Positions 1 to 6,888 of a stretch of DNA of 11,695 nucleotides are shown here, piece after piece (position 1 is the stretch's first letter; every line of letters begins with the position of its first letter). The translations under genes were made by a program, and so were the position numbers. The DNA is from Methanosarcinales archaeon (GTDB taxonomy: Archaea; Halobacteriota; Methanosarcinia; Methanosarcinales; Methanocomedenaceae), in NCBI GenBank assembly GCA_030638625.1, contig DAOWEE010000080.1, positions 1 to 11,695 on the forward strand, given 5' to 3'. Below the pieces are notes generated by a model. The model worked only from the letters and a program-made list of their open reading frames with translations. It did no database searches and had not been told where the DNA came from.

Positions 1-27
1 GAATACTTTCACTCCGCTTACCCCAGG

Positions 28-83
28 TTTATATTGATAGAAATAGTCATACCTGTTAACTGTGCACCAAGATATAAAATAAC
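28..83 (+). promoter_or_regulatory. Putative radA promoter region
   Basis: Two archaeal TATA-like elements lie upstream of radA: TTTATATT at 28-35 and ATATAAAA at 72-79. With the usual 22-27 base distance to the transcription start, the first would start RNA near 56-60 and leave a leader of about 45 bases. The second would start it near 100, giving an almost leaderless message that lacks the GGAG at 93-96. The first is therefore the better fit to the visible ribosome binding site, but the choice is inference. A pair of direct repeats flanks the second element. Confidence 0.4.
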
Positions 84-92
84 CGTGCACCA
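57..92 (+). repeat. Pair of 13-base direct repeats before radA
   Basis: TAACTGTGCACCA at 57-69 and TAACCGTGCACCA at 80-92 match at 12 of 13 positions and start 23 bases apart. Each contains the palindrome GTGCAC. The 10-base spacer between them holds the TATA-like ATATAAAA. Repeats about two helical turns apart around a core promoter or transcription start are typical of operator sites for dimeric regulators. No regulator is identified here, so the role is inference. Confidence 0.55.
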
Positions 93-105
93 GGAGAAAT
101 CAGAG

Positions 106-1086
106 ATGGATGATAATATTACAATGATCGAGGACCTGCCCGGAGTTGGGCCAGCCACGGCAGAAAAGTTGAAAGATGCTGGATTTACTACCATTGAAGC
201 CATAGCAGTGGCATCACCCGCCGATTTGGCGCTCAATGCGGATGTTGGAGAGTCAACTGCATCCAAGATAATTATTGCAGCAAGGAGTGCGGCAGATGTG
301 GGTGGGTTCGAGACCGGCGATATGGTGCTTGACCGCCGCAAGCTGATAGGCAAGCTTACTACCGGTTGTGAGGCGTTCGATGAATTGCTGGGTAAAGGAA
401 TAGAGACCCAGGCTATTACTGAATTTTACGGGGAGTTCGGGTGTGGTAAGACCCAGATAACCCATCAACTGGCAGTGAATGTCCAGCTTGGTATCGAGCA
501 TGGGGGACTGGATGGTTCAGTGATCATGATAGATACCGAGAATACGTTCAGGCCTGAGAGGATTGCCCAGATGGTGGCAGGGGCAGCAGCTCGTACCGGT
601 GAGGAAATTGATCCAGAGGAAGTTCTAAAGAATATCCATGTGGCACGGGCTTACAACTCCAACCACCAGATACTGTTGGCAGAATCGGCAAGCCAGCTGG
701 CACAGGAGTTAAAGGAAAACGGCAAACCTGTAAGACTACTTATTGTGGATTCCCTGACTGCCCATTTCAGGGCAGAGTATGTGGGCCGTGGCACCCTTGC
801 GGACAGGCAGCAAAAACTGAACAAACACATGCATGAACTGTTGAGGTTTGGTGATTTGCACAATGCAGCGGTGGTAGTGACCAACCAGGTCATGTCCAAA
901 CCAGATGCCTTCTTCGGCGACCCCACCAAACCCATTGGCGGACATATTGTGGGCCATACAGCCACGTTCAGGTTGTACCTGCGAAAATCCAAAGGAGAGA
1001 AGCGTATCGCCAGGCTGGTAGATTCACCGTGCCTGCCAGAAGGCGAGGCAGTGTTCTCTGTGACCATGGAAGGACTGGCAGAGTGA
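106..1086 (+). CDS. radA: DNA repair and recombination protein RadA
   Basis: This is the archaeal RecA/Rad51 recombinase, which forms filaments on single-stranded DNA and drives ATP-dependent strand exchange in homologous recombination. The 326-residue product has the usual RadA length. A helix-hairpin-helix N-terminal domain (about residues 8-60, with LPGVGPATAEKL) is followed by the linker polymerisation motif around F68, Walker A GEFGCGKT at 109-116 and Walker B LLIVDS at 211-216. The DNA-binding loop regions follow, with VTNQV near 258-262 and GDPTKPIGGH near 271-280. The start at 106 is chosen over an upstream in-frame start at 34 because GGAG at 93-96 precedes it and homology begins just after it. 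Walker A has Cys113 where most RadA proteins have Ser. There is no intein. The stop overlaps the start of the next gene, indicating an operon. Confidence 0.97.
   Translation: MDDNITMIEDLPGVGPATAEKLKDAGFTTIEAIAVASPADLALNADVGESTASKIIIAARSAADVGGFETGDMVLDRRKLIGKLTTGCEAFDELLGKGIETQAITEFYGEFGCGKTQITHQLAVNVQLGIEHGGLDGSVIMIDTENTFRPERIAQMVAGAAARTGEEIDPEEVLKNIHVARAYNSNHQILLAESASQLAQELKENGKPVRLLIVDSLTAHFRAEYVGRGTLADRQQKLNKHMHELLRFGDLHNAAVVVTNQVMSKPDAFFGDPTKPIGGHIVGHTATFRLYLRKSKGEKRIARLVDSPCLPEGEAVFSVTMEGLAE
1068..1074 (+). promoter_or_regulatory. Ribosome binding site deciding the GTG start of the phosphatase
   Basis: GGAAGGA lies inside the 3' end of radA, 8 bases before the GTG at 1083. It supports GTG 1083 over the in-frame ATG at 1029, which would add 18 residues before the HAD nucleophile motif. 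Confidence 0.7.
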
Positions 1087-1748
1087 AGGCAGTAGTAATT
1101 GACATTGACGGCACGCTCACCGATGAGAGCCGGCGGCTTGATTTGGCTGCCGCTGCCGTTATCAGGGAACTCGATATCCCGGTAATACTGGCCAGCGGTA
1201 ATGTGCTGTGTTTTGTGAAATGTGCCACAAAACTCATAGGTACCTCTGATATTATGATTGCAGAGAATGGCGGGGTTATATCTTCGGGTTTTGACGGTCC
1301 GGTTTATGTAAAAGGAGACCGCGCGCGGTGTGTCAGCGTTCTCGAGATGCTGCGCGCCCACTTCGAACTTGAGGAACTGGATGCTGCTGACAGGCTTTCA
1401 GAGGTGGCATTGCGGCGTAATTTTGACATTGAGTCAGCCAGGAATCTTCTGGCAGACAAAGAGATATCGGATGTGGAACTGGTTGATACCGGCTTTGCCG
1501 TACATATAAAATCCGTGGATGTGAATAAAGGTACGGCATTGTTGGAAGTGGCAGCATTGATAGGACTGGATGCAGGGGACGTGATGGCTATTGGAGATTC
1601 TGCCAATGATGTTGAAATGCTGCGTACAGCAGGTATGGGCGTGGCTGTGGGAAATGCCAATCCTGCACTTAAAAGTATAGCTGATATGGTAACATCAGGC
1701 AGATACGGTGCCGGCGTGTTGGAAGCACTGAAATATCTAAAAAAGTAA
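1083..1748 (+). CDS. Phosphoglycolate phosphatase, archaeal HAD type
   Basis: This is a cytoplasmic HAD-superfamily Mg2+-dependent phosphatase that hydrolyses 2-phosphoglycolate to glycolate. The 221-residue product has all four HAD motifs: DIDGT at 7-11 (nucleophile D7, acid D9), the motif II serine S38 in ASGN, the motif III lysine K149 in DVNKG, and GDSANDVEM at 171-179 with the metal-binding aspartates D172 and D176. A C2-type cap domain occupies roughly residues 75-145. Length and motif spacing fit the archaeal phosphoglycolate phosphatase group better than sugar-phosphate or sucrose-phosphate phosphatases, but related Cof-like substrates cannot be excluded. The GTG start overlaps the radA stop by four bases (GTGA), so the two are probably translationally coupled. 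Phosphoglycolate arises at oxidatively broken 3' DNA ends, which would suit a repair neighbour, but that link is inference. Confidence 0.88.
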   Translation: MKAVVIDIDGTLTDESRRLDLAAAAVIRELDIPVILASGNVLCFVKCATKLIGTSDIMIAENGGVISSGFDGPVYVKGDRARCVSVLEMLRAHFELEELDAADRLSEVALRRNFDIESARNLLADKEISDVELVDTGFAVHIKSVDVNKGTALLEVAALIGLDAGDVMAIGDSANDVEMLRTAGMGVAVGNANPALKSIADMVTSGRYGAGVLEALKYLKK

Positions 1749-1776
1749 TGTATGTAAAATGATAATGGATGGCTGA

Positions 1777-2085
1777 TTATTGTGGTTGTGCCTCGTCCTC
1801 AACCATGGAATCCGTTTCCATTTCCACACGGGCTCGGGCCTTTGACAGGTTCTTGTCCACCACTACATAATCCTTGATAGACCGCACTGCATCAAAAGGC
1901 ACAAGTAGAAAATCGTCTTGCACATGATATCTTTCCTTATCGAGCGCAATATCAGGCTTGATTACTAAGTCTACGAGTGCTCCGCTACGGACATCTATCA
2001 CAAAGTTATTGAGTATCCCCAGAGTGACCCCATCCGAACTCATTACCTGTTTATCCCTTAAATTCCTGGCAAATATTCTCGTCAT
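1777..2085 (-). CDS. PRC-barrel domain protein
   Basis: This is a single-domain PRC-barrel protein of 102 residues without signal peptide or membrane segment. The fold is visible from the N-terminal FARNLRDKQVMSSDG (residues 5-19), the strand pair around residues 20-45 (LGILNNFVID, ALVDLVIKPD), and the closing VPFDAVRSIKDYVVVD (residues 62-77). The C-terminal tail is charged and acidic. The start at 2085 is supported by GGAAG at 2092-2096. It lies 19 bases after the cdc48 stop on the same strand and is probably co-transcribed with it. Small archaeal PRC-barrel proteins include the CdpB cell-division factors that act with SepF and FtsZ. Others have been linked to RNA metabolism, so the exact role here is unknown. 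Confidence 0.88.
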   Translation of the reverse strand: MTRIFARNLRDKQVMSSDGVTLGILNNFVIDVRSGALVDLVIKPDIALDKERYHVQDDFLLVPFDAVRSIKDYVVVDKNLSKARARVEMETDSMVEDEAQPQ

Positions 2086-2104
2086 TGTAATCTTCCTTCA
2101 ATTT

Positions 2105-4324
2105 TTACCGATAACCTATATAAGACTTCTGTTCTTTCTTAACCCCGCCCTTGAATTGTGCCTCAAGCTTTTGATAATATTCCTTGATGTGTTCAGTTAG
2201 AGCAGGTCTGACCTTCTTAAGTGCAGTCCTGAAATGCTTCATCTCTACGTTTTGTGTGTAAAAGTCTCCACGCATAGCCATTATGACTGCCTCGCGACAA
2301 ATGGCTTCCAGGTCTGCGCCCACGTATGCTTCAGTGGCATCGGCAACTTCACCCAGGTCAACGTCTTCTGATAGAGGTATGTGTTTTGCGTGTATCCTGA
2401 GTATCTCTTCACGACCATTCCTGTTCGGAGGTCCTATGAATACAGCCCTGTCAAATCGGCCGGACCGTATCAGGGCAGGGTCAATCAGGTCGGGCCTGTT
2501 GGTAGCAGCCACAACGACCACATCTTTTAACACTTCCAGGCCGTCCAGTTCTATCAATAACTGGTTAACTACACGTTCCATTGCTTTGCTGCTTCCATCC
2601 GTTCCCCTGGTTGGTGCAAGGGCATCCAGTTCATCAAAGAAGATGACACATGGAGCGACCTGCCTGGCTTTTTTGAACACCTCACGGATAGCTTTCTCGC
2701 TTTCCCCCATCCATTTTGATAGCAGTTGCGGACCCCTGATACTGATGAAATTGGCATTTGTTTCTGTGGCCACGGCCTTGGCAATCAGCGTCTTGCCTGT
2801 ACCGGGCGGACCATAGAGTAACACACCTTTTGGCGGCTGGACTCCCATATCCCTGAACCGTTCAGGATGGCTCAACGGCCATTCAATGGTTTCCAGTATT
2901 TCCTGTCTGCTCTGTTTCAGCCCTCCCACATCATCCCAGAGTACAGTGGGCACTTCCACTATAACCTCGCGCATGGCTGATGGTTCCACTTCATTTAAGG
3001 CATTATTAAAATCTGGTGCCGTAATTACTATCTCATCAAGCACTTCCTCCGGAATCTCCTGTTCAAGGTTAAATCTGGGTGTGTATCTCTGTAAAGCCTT
3101 CATTCCCGATTCCTTGCACAGGGCTGCTAAGTCAGCTCCCACAAATCCGTGGGTAAGGTCGGCTATTCCTTCCAGATTCACGTTCTCATCAAGGGGCATA
3201 CCCCTGGTATGTATCTGTAGAATCTCCAACCTGTCATCCCTGGTAGGTACGCCGATTTCTATTTCCCTGTCAAAGCGTCCCGGACGCCTCAGTGCCGGGT
3301 CTATGGCATCCACCCTGTTAGTAGCACCTATGACCATCACCTGCCCACGCTCCGTAACCCCATCCATCATGGTCAGCAACTGGGCAACCACCCTGCGTTC
3401 CAATTCACCGGTAGATTCGGACCTCTTACTTGCGATAGCATCCAGCTCATCAAAGAATAATATACTCGGGGCATTACTTGATGCGTCTTCGAATATTTCC
3501 CTTATCTTTTGTTCACTTTCGCCATAGTGTTTACTGATAATTTCAGGGCCTGCTATGGAATAAAAATTAGCCCCGCTCTCATTGGCCAGGGCCTTAGCAA
3601 TCATGGTCTTTCCTGTCCCAGGCGCCCCGTGCATCAATACACCCAGAGGCGGATTGATACCCAATTTGTTGAACACTTCCGGATGTTTCAGGGGCAGTTC
3701 TATCATTTCACGCAGACGCTGTATCTGGTTACTAAGTCCACCCAGGTCTTCATAGGATATCCCTGTACCCACCACAGTATCGTACCCGGTAGCCGGTGTA
3801 TCCCTAATCTCGATTTCAGTCTGCTCTTTTATGACCACTGCGCCTTCGGGTTCTACTTCAACGGCTATAAGGTACATGGCCTGACCTGGACCGGTCTGGC
3901 TGAAAATTGGATGTGTCGTACTGCTTAATATAGGAATGATGTCCCCTTTAACTATTGGCTTTTTTATAATCTGTCGCTTGACCAGATTACCTGCATCGCC
4001 ACCCAGTTTAATCTTTTCACCCTCTGCAGGTGCAAGCACCACTTTTTCAGCAACAGCGGTTTCGGTTTTAGCAATGGTCAGGTGTTCTCCCATACCAACA
4101 CCTGCATTCTGGCGGGTTGTACCGTCAATCCTGATGGTTTGCTTACCCCAGTCCGGCCGCTCTGCCCTCCATACCCTGGCTACAGTGGTTTTTTTACCTT
4201 CAAGTATAATCACATCACCCACAGATATCTGGAGTTTTTGTACTGTAGCGGGGTCAATGCGGGCAATACCCTTTCCTGAATCTAATGGATATGCCTTTTC
4301 TACTTTTAGCTGGTTGTGGTCCAA
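2105..4324 (-). CDS. cdc48: Cdc48/VCP-like two-domain AAA+ ATPase (VAT)
   Basis: This is a hexameric ATP-driven unfoldase that extracts or unfolds proteins, in archaea probably feeding the 20S proteasome. The 739-residue product has the full family layout. An N-terminal double-psi barrel and substrate domain span about residues 5-185. The D1 ATPase has Walker A GAPGTGKT at 233-240, Walker B ILFFDE at 288-293 and the arginine finger region RRPGRFDR at 346-353. The D2 ATPase has Walker A GPPGTGKT at 505-512, Walker B VIFFDE at 560-565 and RSGRFDR at 620-626. Pore loops read KHYG in D1 and KWMG in D2. The C-terminus ends in GYR, resembling the HbYX proteasome-docking motif. The start is TTG, preceded by AGGATG at 4332-4337. 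No internal Met occurs before residue 78, and the N-terminal motif begins at residue 7. The PRC-barrel gene follows closely. Confidence 0.96.
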   Translation of the reverse strand: MDHNQLKVEKAYPLDSGKGIARIDPATVQKLQISVGDVIILEGKKTTVARVWRAERPDWGKQTIRIDGTTRQNAGVGMGEHLTIAKTETAVAEKVVLAPAEGEKIKLGGDAGNLVKRQIIKKPIVKGDIIPILSSTTHPIFSQTGPGQAMYLIAVEVEPEGAVVIKEQTEIEIRDTPATGYDTVVGTGISYEDLGGLSNQIQRLREMIELPLKHPEVFNKLGINPPLGVLMHGAPGTGKTMIAKALANESGANFYSIAGPEIISKHYGESEQKIREIFEDASSNAPSILFFDELDAIASKRSESTGELERRVVAQLLTMMDGVTERGQVMVIGATNRVDAIDPALRRPGRFDREIEIGVPTRDDRLEILQIHTRGMPLDENVNLEGIADLTHGFVGADLAALCKESGMKALQRYTPRFNLEQEIPEEVLDEIVITAPDFNNALNEVEPSAMREVIVEVPTVLWDDVGGLKQSRQEILETIEWPLSHPERFRDMGVQPPKGVLLYGPPGTGKTLIAKAVATETNANFISIRGPQLLSKWMGESEKAIREVFKKARQVAPCVIFFDELDALAPTRGTDGSSKAMERVVNQLLIELDGLEVLKDVVVVAATNRPDLIDPALIRSGRFDRAVFIGPPNRNGREEILRIHAKHIPLSEDVDLGEVADATEAYVGADLEAICREAVIMAMRGDFYTQNVEMKHFRTALKKVRPALTEHIKEYYQKLEAQFKGGVKKEQKSYIGYR

Positions 4325-4331
4325 AGTGTTA

Positions 4332-4337
4332 CATCCT
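4332..4337 (-). promoter_or_regulatory. Ribosome binding site supporting the TTG start of cdc48
   Basis: AGGATG on the - strand ends 7 bases before the TTG at 4324-4322. No alternative ATG or GTG near this position keeps the N-terminal domain intact. Confidence 0.55.
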
Positions 4338-4371
4338 ATATTTGCAATATTAATTTATTGTAATATGGTTA

Positions 4372-4388
4372 TTAAATAGATATAAGTA
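4372..4388. promoter_or_regulatory. Putative shared core promoter for cdc48 and larC
   Basis: The 107-base gap between the divergent cdc48 and larC starts is very A/T rich. GATATAAG at 4379-4386 reads CTTATATC on the - strand, preceded there by GGAAAAATA, a plausible BRE. A - strand start near 4355 would give a leader of about 30 bases containing the cdc48 ribosome binding site. A + strand start near 4408 would give about 24 bases before larC. A second TATA-like TTAAATA lies at 4372-4378. Promoter activity is inferred from sequence only. Confidence 0.4.
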
Positions 4389-4421
4389 TTTTTCCAATCA
4401 AACCCATCCAAAAACCAATGT

Positions 4422-4426
4422 GGAAG
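4422..4426 (+). promoter_or_regulatory. Ribosome binding site deciding the larC start
   Basis: GGAAG lies 5 bases before ATG 4432. It argues against the in-frame GTG at 4420, which has no comparable site and would add four residues before the conserved start. Confidence 0.6.
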
Positions 4427-4431
4427 ACAAT

Positions 4432-5652
4432 ATGAACCCTTTATCCAGAGTTGTAGTATTTGACCCGTTCATGGGCGCTTCAGGTGACATGTTTATCGGC
4501 AGTTTGCTGAACCTGGGGGCTGAAGCATCAACAGTAGTTGAAGCAATGGAGTCGGCAGCTGACGTTTCAATATCTCTGTCTGATGCCAAAACAGGGCATA
4601 TTATGGCGACCCGCGTGGATGTTGCCCAGCACTCCAGTACCATGCTGAAATATCACCAGATGACAGACCAGATACAGTCGGCAGCACTGTCCCGGGCCGT
4701 GATGGATGATGCACTGGGCATACTGGATTTGATGGCCCGGGCAGAATCCAGTGTTCACGGCACGTCTATGGAAGAGTTGCATATGCATGAGATGGGGCAG
4801 CAGGATGCGATTGCTGATGTTGTAGGGGCTTCGGCTGCTTTTCACGCTCTGGATATGCCCGGGGCACAGATATTCTGTATGCCAATATCCGTAGGTGGCG
4901 GGTACGTAGATACTTCCCACGGCACATTACCGGTACCTGCCCCTGCCACGCTTGCAGTGCTGAACTCTTCGAAGTTGATGTGGCGGGGCGGACCTGTAGA
5001 GCATGAATTGCTTACCCCCACAGGGGCAGCCATCCTGGCATATTTCACAAAACAATACGGCACTGTTTGTACTGTTTATCCACAATTGAAATCATCAGGT
5101 GCTGGTTACGGGACGGGTTCAAAGGATGTGGGTATGCCCAACCTTTTGCGCATTGTGATGGGTGAATCTGACCCTGCCCTGGCTATTGACCATATCGAGA
5201 TGCTGGAGACTAACGTGGACGATGTGACAGGGGAAGTACTTGGATATCTTGTGCAGGAATTGATGGATGAGGGTGCCCTGGATGTGTCGGTGATACCTGC
5301 GACCATGAAGAAAGGACGCAGCGGTTCGTTGATAAAGGTCGTCTGCAAGACCGGCGATTCCCACAGGCTGGCCCGCAGGATTATGGTTGAAACAGGCAGC
5401 CTTGGTGTAAGGCTGGTGCCCATCAGGCACAGGCTGACTGCCAGGCGCAGCATAATGCCTGTGGATATAAATGTGGCAGGTAAGCCATACAAGGTCAGGG
5501 TAAAGACGGCCTGCGACACTGGGGGGCATGTCCTTGGCATATCTGCAGAGTTTGAGGACTGCAAGCAGGTAGCCAGTTCATCCGGGAGACAGTTAAAGGA
5601 TATCATGCGCAGGGCAGAAGAGGCTGCAAGGCTGCAGTTGGAGTTAGAATAG
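4432..5652 (+). CDS. larC: Nickel-pincer cofactor biosynthesis protein LarC (DUF111)
   Basis: LarC inserts nickel into the pyridinium-dithiocarboxylic nucleotide to finish the Ni-pincer cofactor first known from lactate racemase. The 406-residue product begins with the family signature FDPFMGASGDMF (10-21). It carries the histidine-rich ELHMHEMG (115-122) and the conserved blocks PVPAPATL (167-174) and HELLTPTGAA (191-200). The C-terminal half begins with TNVDDVTGEVLGYL (260-273) and continues with MKKGRSG (292-298). In Lactobacillus the two halves (LarC1 and LarC2) are joined by a programmed frameshift; here they form one uninterrupted frame. LarB and LarE are not in the window. mfnA follows 38 bases later on the same strand, so co-transcription is likely. 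In an archaeon the client enzyme may be a racemase or epimerase of the LarA family, which is not identified here. Confidence 0.9.
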   Translation: MNPLSRVVVFDPFMGASGDMFIGSLLNLGAEASTVVEAMESAADVSISLSDAKTGHIMATRVDVAQHSSTMLKYHQMTDQIQSAALSRAVMDDALGILDLMARAESSVHGTSMEELHMHEMGQQDAIADVVGASAAFHALDMPGAQIFCMPISVGGGYVDTSHGTLPVPAPATLAVLNSSKLMWRGGPVEHELLTPTGAAILAYFTKQYGTVCTVYPQLKSSGAGYGTGSKDVGMPNLLRIVMGESDPALAIDHIEMLETNVDDVTGEVLGYLVQELMDEGALDVSVIPATMKKGRSGSLIKVVCKTGDSHRLARRIMVETGSLGVRLVPIRHRLTARRSIMPVDINVAGKPYKVRVKTACDTGGHVLGISAEFEDCKQVASSSGRQLKDIMRRAEEAARLQLELE

Positions 5653-5677
5653 AATTATTTAACATCTATATTGACGC

Positions 5678-5683
5678 AAGGAT
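5678..5683 (+). promoter_or_regulatory. Ribosome binding site deciding the mfnA start
   Basis: AAGGAT lies 7 bases before ATG 5691 and overlaps the alternative in-frame ATG at 5682, which itself has no ribosome binding site. Start 5691 is preferred. Confidence 0.65.
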
Positions 5684-5690
5684 GTTTCAG

Positions 5691-6824
5691 ATGAGAGACA
5701 AGGGTGAAAGCGAGCAGGATGTACTGGAGCAGCTTTCGGCTTACAGGATGAAGGACATATCTTATACAAGGGTGCTCAGTGCCATGTGTACCCACCCTCA
5801 CCCGATAGCGGTCAAGGCCCATGAGATGTTCATGGAAACTAATCTGGGCGATGCCGGGCTGTTTCCGGGAACACATGAGCTGGAACATGAGGCTGTTGCT
5901 ATGTTAGGTGATTTGCTTGGCGACCCGGGAGTACATGGATACATCACTACGGGCGGTACCGAGTCTAATATACAGGCTATCCGTGCTGCCAGGAATTCTG
6001 GTATCAGCGATAATCCTAACATAGTGGTTTCCGAATCAGCCCATTTTTCTTTTGATAAGATTGCTGACCTGCTCAGGGTGGAAGTGCGCAAAGCAGAACT
6101 GGATGAGGAGTTCAGGGTGGATCCGGCATCCGTGGAAGCACAAATTGACGATAACACAGTGGCTCTGGTGGGCATAGCAGGTACTACCGAGTTCGGGCAG
6201 ATAGACCCAATCAGGGAACTGTCAGATATGGCAGTTGAGCGTGGGATTTTCCTGCATGTGGATGCGGCGTTCGGGGCTTTTGTGATACCTTTCCTGGATA
6301 AGCCATACGATTTTGATTTCAGGCTGCCTGGAGTGTCGTCGATGACGGCAGACCCTCATAAGATGGGGCTGTGCACCATACCGGCAGGTGGATTGCTGTT
6401 TCGGGACCGTTCTCACCTGCACGAACTACGGACTCATACCCCGTACCTTACCATCGATACACAGTATTCATTGAGCGGGACACGGAGTGGAGCAGTGGCG
6501 GCAGCCGCGTATGCTGTCATGCAGTATATGGGCATGGACGGATACCGTGATACTGTGGATTACTGCATGAAACTGACTCACAGGCTGATTGAGCGGGTTA
6601 GGGAATTCGGTGTTGAGCCGTTGATTGACCCTGTGATGAATGTGGTGGTGCTGGATGTGGGGGATACTGCAAAGGTGAGGAGTGTAATGGCGCAGAAAGG
6701 ATGGTATACTTCAATCACACGCAGTCCACTCGCGCTGAGACTGGTAATTATGCCGCATCTGAGCGAAAAAAAGCTGGATGAGTTCCTTGATGACCTTGAG
6801 CAGGTTTGCAGGGAACTGCAATAA
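5691..6824 (+). CDS. mfnA: L-tyrosine/L-aspartate decarboxylase MfnA
   Basis: This is a PLP-dependent group II decarboxylase. In methanogens MfnA makes tyramine for methanofuran, and in archaea generally it can convert aspartate to beta-alanine for coenzyme A. The 377-residue product has the family's usual size. Visible motifs are the N-terminal CTHPHPIA (33-40), NLGDAGLFPGT (51-61), TTGGTESN (86-93), the cofactor-stacking histidine H118 in SAHFSF, D191 in HVDAAFGAF (pairs with the pyridine nitrogen), and the Schiff-base lysine K224 in DPHKMG. The active-site and C-terminal region continues with GTRSGA (263-268) and ends at a conserved LRLVIMPHL block. The start at 5691 is chosen from the ribosome binding site. 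It follows larC closely and converges on the transcription factor S gene. Whether tyrosine or aspartate is the main substrate cannot be read from the sequence. Confidence 0.92.
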   Translation: MRDKGESEQDVLEQLSAYRMKDISYTRVLSAMCTHPHPIAVKAHEMFMETNLGDAGLFPGTHELEHEAVAMLGDLLGDPGVHGYITTGGTESNIQAIRAARNSGISDNPNIVVSESAHFSFDKIADLLRVEVRKAELDEEFRVDPASVEAQIDDNTVALVGIAGTTEFGQIDPIRELSDMAVERGIFLHVDAAFGAFVIPFLDKPYDFDFRLPGVSSMTADPHKMGLCTIPAGGLLFRDRSHLHELRTHTPYLTIDTQYSLSGTRSGAVAAAAYAVMQYMGMDGYRDTVDYCMKLTHRLIERVREFGVEPLIDPVMNVVVLDVGDTAKVRSVMAQKGWYTSITRSPLALRLVIMPHLSEKKLDEFLDDLEQVCRELQ

Positions 6825-6888
6825 TTTCAGTTATAATATATCAACTGTATCAACTTCAAATATAAACCGTAAATGGCAACCGTAGATA

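Noticed and set aside
34..105. In-frame N-terminal extension of RadA from 34
   Set aside because: It contains the promoter-like elements and repeats, has no ribosome binding site, and RadA homology begins after 106.
651..1361. Long open frame on the - strand across radA and the phosphatase gene
   Set aside because: It is antisense to two well-supported genes, resembles no known protein and is a composition shadow.
1739..1744. T6 tract on the - strand as terminator of the cdc48-PRC operon
   Set aside because: It lies inside the end of the convergent phosphatase gene and has no associated structure. It is possible but too short to call.
2283..3928. Several + strand open frames opposite cdc48
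   Set aside because: All lie antisense to a fully supported AAA ATPase, with Ser/Arg-rich low-quality translations and no ribosome binding sites.
6828..6847. Inverted repeat CAGTT/AACTG after mfnA as a terminator
   Set aside because: Five weak base pairs with a 10-base loop and no T tract on either strand.
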